From Rhodospirillaceae bacterium (GTDB taxonomy: Bacteria > Pseudomonadota > Alphaproteobacteria > CACIAM-22H2), in assembly GCA_022843945.1 (NCBI GenBank), contig JALHMR010000008.1:62001-126000 (forward strand): a stretch of 64,000 bases of DNA, in the 5' to 3' direction. Under the pieces are notes generated by a model. That model had not been told where the DNA came from. It did not search any database and saw only the letters and a list, made by a program, of their open reading frames with translations. Numbering within the stretch: position 1 is the first letter of the stretch; the number at the start of each line of letters is the position of its first letter. Below, piece by piece: positions 60,905 to 64,000 of the stretch. The position numbers were made by a program, and so were the translations under genes.

Positions 60905-61785
60905 CGGTAACTCGGTTTGGCCAGGGCCTGATACAAGGCCAGGACCGCGGTCTCGGGCGGATGGTCGGTACGGTGCGACAAGAACGTCCAGCCGACTTGG
61001 CGGGCGATGTCGTGCAGCCCGGCCACGTGCGCCGCGTAGATCGAATGGTAGTCGCTGCGCACCGCCTCGACGCGCGGCACCAGCATGTCGCCTTCGGCCT
61101 CGAGGCCTTCGAAGCGGGTGCGACCATTGAAGGGCAGGGTCTCCTCGGCCGGATCGAGGATCTGGACGAGATAGCCTTTGACGTCCTGCGCCGCGATGCG
61201 CCGGACCGCCGTGGCGACCTCGGGCAGCGGCGACAGGAAATCGCCCATCAGCACGACCTGGGCGTGGCGCGGCAGCCGCGCTTCGGGCGGCACGCCGGCT
61301 TCGGATTTCGTCTCGCTCATGACCTGGGCCAGGCGGGTGACGGCGACGCGTCCCGTGGTTGGCCGTCCGCCCTCGCCGAGCAGGGCGATCAGCTCACCGC
61401 CGCGCACCAGCAGGGCCATCAGCGCGATGGTCAGCAGATCGGCGCGCTCGGCCTTTTCGGACAGCTTGGTCGACGAGCGCCAGCGCATCGAGGCCGAGGT
61501 GTCGCGCCACAGCCAGACGCTCTCCGAGGCTTCCCACTCCGTCTCGCGCACGTAGACGAGATCGCTCTTGGCGGTCTGGCGCCAGTCGATCTGGTCGGCG
61601 CCGTCATGCGGCTGGTAGCGGCGGAACTGCCAGAAGGCCTCGCCCTGTCCGACACGCCGGCGGCCGTGGACGCCCTGCGCCACGGTCATGGCGACCCGGT
61701 CCGCGGCGACCAGCAGCGGCGGGAAGCGGCTCGCCAGATGCTCGGCGCGCTGCTTCGTCTGGACGGCAGTGGAGGAGACGGCCAT
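60901..61785 (-). CDS. DUF58 domain protein
   Basis: 294 residues. The DUF58 core is GQGEAFWQFRRYQPHDGADQIDWRQTAKSDLVYVRETE (about 47-84), followed by the VWA-like WLWRDTSASMRW in which the MIDAS DTSAS is intact, unlike the downstream VWA-like proteins. Cytoplasmic partner of MoxR ATPases. It starts 25 bases after the MoxR gene. Stop and start overlap with the DUF4159 gene. Confidence 0.9.
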   Translation of the reverse strand: MAVSSTAVQTKQRAEHLASRFPPLLVAADRVAMTVAQGVHGRRRVGQGEAFWQFRRYQPHDGADQIDWRQTAKSDLVYVRETEWEASESVWLWRDTSASMRWRSSTKLSEKAERADLLTIALMALLVRGGELIALLGEGGRPTTGRVAVTRLAQVMSETKSEAGVPPEARLPRHAQVVLMGDFLSPLPEVATAVRRIAAQDVKGYLVQILDPAEETLPFNGRTRFEGLEAEGDMLVPRVEAVRSDYHSIYAAHVAGLHDIARQVGWTFLSHRTDHPPETAVLALYQALAKPSYR

Positions 61786-61809
61786 GGCGGCCTGGGGCTC
61801 AGCCCGCTC

Positions 61810-62829
61810 TCAGGCCAGCGGCGCGCACAGGCCGTCGATCACCTTGTTCATGGTGACACCGTCGGCCCGCGCCCCGAAATTGAGAGCCATGCGATGGCGC
61901 AGGATCGGCTGCGCCAGGGCAACGACATCGTCCACCGAGGGCGCCAGCCTGCCATCGAGCACGGCGCGCGCGCGGGTGGCCAGCATCAGCGCCTGGCTGG
62001 CGCGCGGGCCGGGGCCCCAGGCCACGTGCTTCTTCACCTCGGCATTGTCGGTCTCGTCGGGACGGCCACTGCGCACCAGCTTGAGGATCGCCTCGACCAC
62101 GCTTTCCCCGACCGGCACGCGGCGGATCAGGGCCTGGGCGGCGATCAGCTCGTCGGCGGTCATCACGGCCTGCGGCTTTTCCTCTTCCGCCCCGGTCGTG
62201 GCGATCAGCATCTTCCGTTCCGAGGCGAGATCGGGATAGGAGACGTCGACCTGCAGCAGGAAGCGGTCGAGCTGCGCTTCGGGCAGCGGATAGGTGCCTT
62301 CCTGCTCCAGCGGGTTCTGGGTGGCCAGCACGTGGAAGGGCGCCGGCAGCGGATGGTAGGCGCCGGCCACCGAGACGCGGCGCTCCTGCATGGCCTGCAG
62401 CAGCGCCGACTGGGTGCGCGGGCTGGCGCGGTTGATTTCGTCGGCCATCAGCAGCTGGGTGAAGACCGGGCCCTTGATGAAGCGGAACGAGCGGCGCCCG
62501 GTCTCGCTTTCCTCCAGCACCTCGGAGCCGAGGATGTCGGCGGGCATCAGGTCGGGCGTGCATTGCAGCCGCTTTTCCTCGAGCCCGAGGACGACGCCGA
62601 GTGTTTCCACCAGCTTCGTCTTGGCGAGGCCGGGCACGCCGATGAGCAGCGCGTGACCCCCACCCAACAGCGTGATAAGACTTTGATCAACCACCTCTGT
62701 CTGGCCGAAGATCACCCGACCGATGCGCTCGCGCACCAGGCTCAGGCGCTGACCGAGAGCTTCGATCTTGGCAATGATGTCGGAAGTCGTGGCGGGCGGA
62801 TTGGCGAATGTCGGCTCGGGAGCGCTCAA
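61810..62829 (-). CDS. MoxR-family AAA+ ATPase
   Basis: About 339 residues. Walker A GVPGLAKTK, Walker B LLMADEINRA, sensor region ATQNPLEQEGTYPLPEAQLDRFL and the arginine-finger stretch are typical of MoxR. It probably helps fold or activate complexes with DUF58/VWA partners encoded behind it. The start is ambiguous: a TTG at 62829 has AGAGAGG six bases upstream and is preferred; a GTG at 62853 lengthens it by eight residues but has no ribosome site. Divergent from DUF1285 within about 40 bases. Confidence 0.93.
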   Translation of the reverse strand: MSAPEPTFANPPATTSDIIAKIEALGQRLSLVRERIGRVIFGQTEVVDQSLITLLGGGHALLIGVPGLAKTKLVETLGVVLGLEEKRLQCTPDLMPADILGSEVLEESETGRRSFRFIKGPVFTQLLMADEINRASPRTQSALLQAMQERRVSVAGAYHPLPAPFHVLATQNPLEQEGTYPLPEAQLDRFLLQVDVSYPDLASERKMLIATTGAEEEKPQAVMTADELIAAQALIRRVPVGESVVEAILKLVRSGRPDETDNAEVKKHVAWGPGPRASQALMLATRARAVLDGRLAPSVDDVVALAQPILRHRMALNFGARADGVTMNKVIDGLCAPLA

Positions 62830-62866
62830 TGCAACCTCTCTCGGCTGAACCACTTAAACATCGGCC

Positions 62867-63505
62867 ATGACCGGCGATTCATCCGATCCGGCCGTCCTGG
62901 CGCGGCGACTTCTTTCCCAACCGCCCCGCTCGGGGACCCCTTCCGAAGGGGGTGCACGATCTGGGCCAGTGCCGGCCTACGATGCCGATTCCTGCGGTGA
63001 CTTCGACATCCGCATCGCGCGCGATGGTACTTGGTTTTATCACGGTACGCCGATCACCCGCAAACCGCTCGTCAAACTCTTCGCCAGCGTGCTGCGGCGC
63101 GATGAACAGGGTGAATATTGGTTGCAGACCCCTGTGGAAAAAGGGCGCATTCGTGTCGATGAGGCCCCTTTCACCGCGGTAGAACTGGCGGTATCGGGCG
63201 AAGGACGAGCGCAGGAATTATCCTTTCGTACCAATCTCGACGAGTGGGTCGTGGCCGGTCCGGAGCATCAAATCCGTGTGACCCCCGACGCCAAGGGCGA
63301 TGGGTGGGCGGCCGGTCCGCGGCCCTATGTCCAGGTGCGCGCGGGACTCGACGCCCTGATCGCGCGCCCGGTCTTCTATCAACTGGTAGAATTGGGCGAA
63401 TCGATGGCGGGAGAGCCGGCCGGGACCTACGGTGTGTGGAGTCGCGGCATGTTTTTCGCCCTCGGGAGTGTCGACGGCAGTTTGCAAGGCGGGACTGGGA
63501 CATGA
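62867..63505 (+). CDS. DUF1285 protein
   Basis: 212 residues. The family core is CGDFDIRIARDGTWFYHGTPITRKPLVKLFASVLRRDEQGEYWLQTPVEKGRIRVDEAPF in outline: a compact beta domain repeated twice. DUF1285 members are of unknown function, though crystal structures show two small beta domains. In alphaproteobacteria the gene often precedes a NUDIX gene and a CCA-adding enzyme, as the first two do here. Its stop overlaps the NUDIX start by four bases. Codon use is less biased than in the flanking genes. Confidence 0.9.
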   Translation: MTGDSSDPAVLARRLLSQPPRSGTPSEGGARSGPVPAYDADSCGDFDIRIARDGTWFYHGTPITRKPLVKLFASVLRRDEQGEYWLQTPVEKGRIRVDEAPFTAVELAVSGEGRAQELSFRTNLDEWVVAGPEHQIRVTPDAKGDGWAAGPRPYVQVRAGLDALIARPVFYQLVELGESMAGEPAGTYGVWSRGMFFALGSVDGSLQGGTGT

Positions 63506-64000
63506 AGGCGTCATCGCTCGAACCCTCGATCGAGCAGATCCGCGGCCGGATCGAGGCGGCGCAGGGCGATGTCGGCTGGCGCGGCTCCGGCCGCCTGAGC
63601 CGGGTGCGCGGCGACCACGATCTCAACCCCGACATCGCGCCCAAGGCCCCGCTCAAGCCCGCCGCGGTGCTCGTCCCACTCGTGCTGCGCCCCCAGGGCA
63701 CGACGGTGCTGCTGACCAAGCGCACGGCCCACCTGACGGCCCATGCCGGGCAGATCAGCTTCCCCGGCGGCATGATTGAGGAATGCGACGTCGATCCGGT
63801 GGCCTGCGCCCTGCGCGAGACCGAGGAGGAGATCGGCCTGCTGCGCGAGCGCGTCGAGGTGATCGGCCGGCTCGACACCTACGTCGTGCGCACCGGCTTC
63901 GAGGTGACGCCGGTGGTCGCCCTGGTGACGCCGCCCTTCGAGATCAAGCGCGACGATTTCGAGGTCGCCGAGGTCTTCGAGGTGCCGCTCTCCTTCATCC
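63502..64000 (+). CDS. NUDIX hydrolase, CoA pyrophosphatase-like (partial, runs off window)
   Basis: At least 166 residues from the ATG at 63502. The motif LLTKRTAHLTAHAGQISFPGG before the NUDIX box is the signature of the NudL/UPF0035 group, which hydrolyses coenzyme A to phosphopantetheine and 3',5'-ADP. The NUDIX box GGMIEECDVDPVACALRETEEEIGL has the needed Glu residues but one insertion in the first spacing. The frame is open at the right edge. ATG overlaps the DUF1285 stop. Confidence 0.88.
   Translation, partial: MKASSLEPSIEQIRGRIEAAQGDVGWRGSGRLSRVRGDHDLNPDIAPKAPLKPAAVLVPLVLRPQGTTVLLTKRTAHLTAHAGQISFPGGMIEECDVDPVACALRETEEEIGLLRERVEVIGRLDTYVVRTGFEVTPVVALVTPPFEIKRDDFEVAEVFEVPLSFI

Overview
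The window reads as chromosome of a high-GC alphaproteobacterium, probably a Rhodospirillales-like lineage; species cannot be named from sequence alone. Supporting signs are the GC-rich third codon positions, the dispersed palindromes whose translation gives the familiar TPAFAGVT string, three PAS_5-family proteins, ETF-ubiquinone oxidoreductase, a MOT1-type transporter, and the MoxR/DUF58/DUF4159 and DUF1285/NUDIX blocks. No rRNA, CRISPR array, integrase or insertion sequence was seen.

Layout. 1-4.9 kb: an unidentified gene running off the left edge, then two tandem minus-strand inverse autotransporters (intimin-type beta-barrel plus secreted beta-helix) whose N-termini lie inside a dispersed palindromic repeat. 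5.2-6.9 kb: ETF-QO. 6.9-9.1 kb: an accessory islet of less GC-rich genes (DUF7662 plus membrane-hairpin protein, HEPN-like protein) followed by a ParE/Phd toxin-antitoxin pair flanked by direct repeats. 9.2-18.7 kb: cyclotransferase-like protein, a protein carrying a photoactive-yellow-protein domain, a BASS transporter, an EamA transporter, an FAD amine oxidase, a hybrid-less histidine kinase, a NUDIX hydrolase, a LysE exporter and a pirin.

19.0-24.9 kb: a plus-strand run of methyltransferase, DUF3455 lipoprotein, diheme peroxidase, cupredoxin, chemoreceptor and second diheme peroxidase, which looks like a periplasmic redox group. 25-33.6 kb: CMD-family protein, secreted small protein, beta-lactamase-like hydrolase, an MBOAT/SGNH acyl-transfer pair, VOC protein, a hydrolase-LuxR fusion, an alpha/beta hydrolase and an AurF-like diiron protein. 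33.7-37.5 kb: PAS_5 protein, then a MOT1 family transporter, TupA-like binding protein and MFS transporter. 37.6-41.4 kb: TPR lipoprotein, ispE (interrupted in frame by a palindromic repeat) and an SDR.

41.5-48.8 kb: iron/polyamine-type ABC importer (ATPase, fused double permease, binding protein) with a second binding protein and a chemoreceptor beside it. 49-52.1 kb: two membrane-anchored coiled-coil proteins and six very small ORFs of unknown role, two of them behind a shared leader sequence. 52.2-55.6 kb: PAS_5 protein, GDP-fucose synthesis pair gmd-fcl, tRNA-Gln, third PAS_5 protein. 55.6-64 kb: small helical protein, the co-transcribed MoxR-DUF58-DUF4159-amidotransferase-like block, and on the other strand DUF1285 and a CoA-pyrophosphatase-like NUDIX that runs off the right edge.

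The strongest leads for something undescribed are the 6.9-8.4 kb two-gene islet (candidate defence module), the PYP-domain fusion, the inverse autotransporter twins with repeat-derived signal peptides, and the in-frame palindrome inside ispE.
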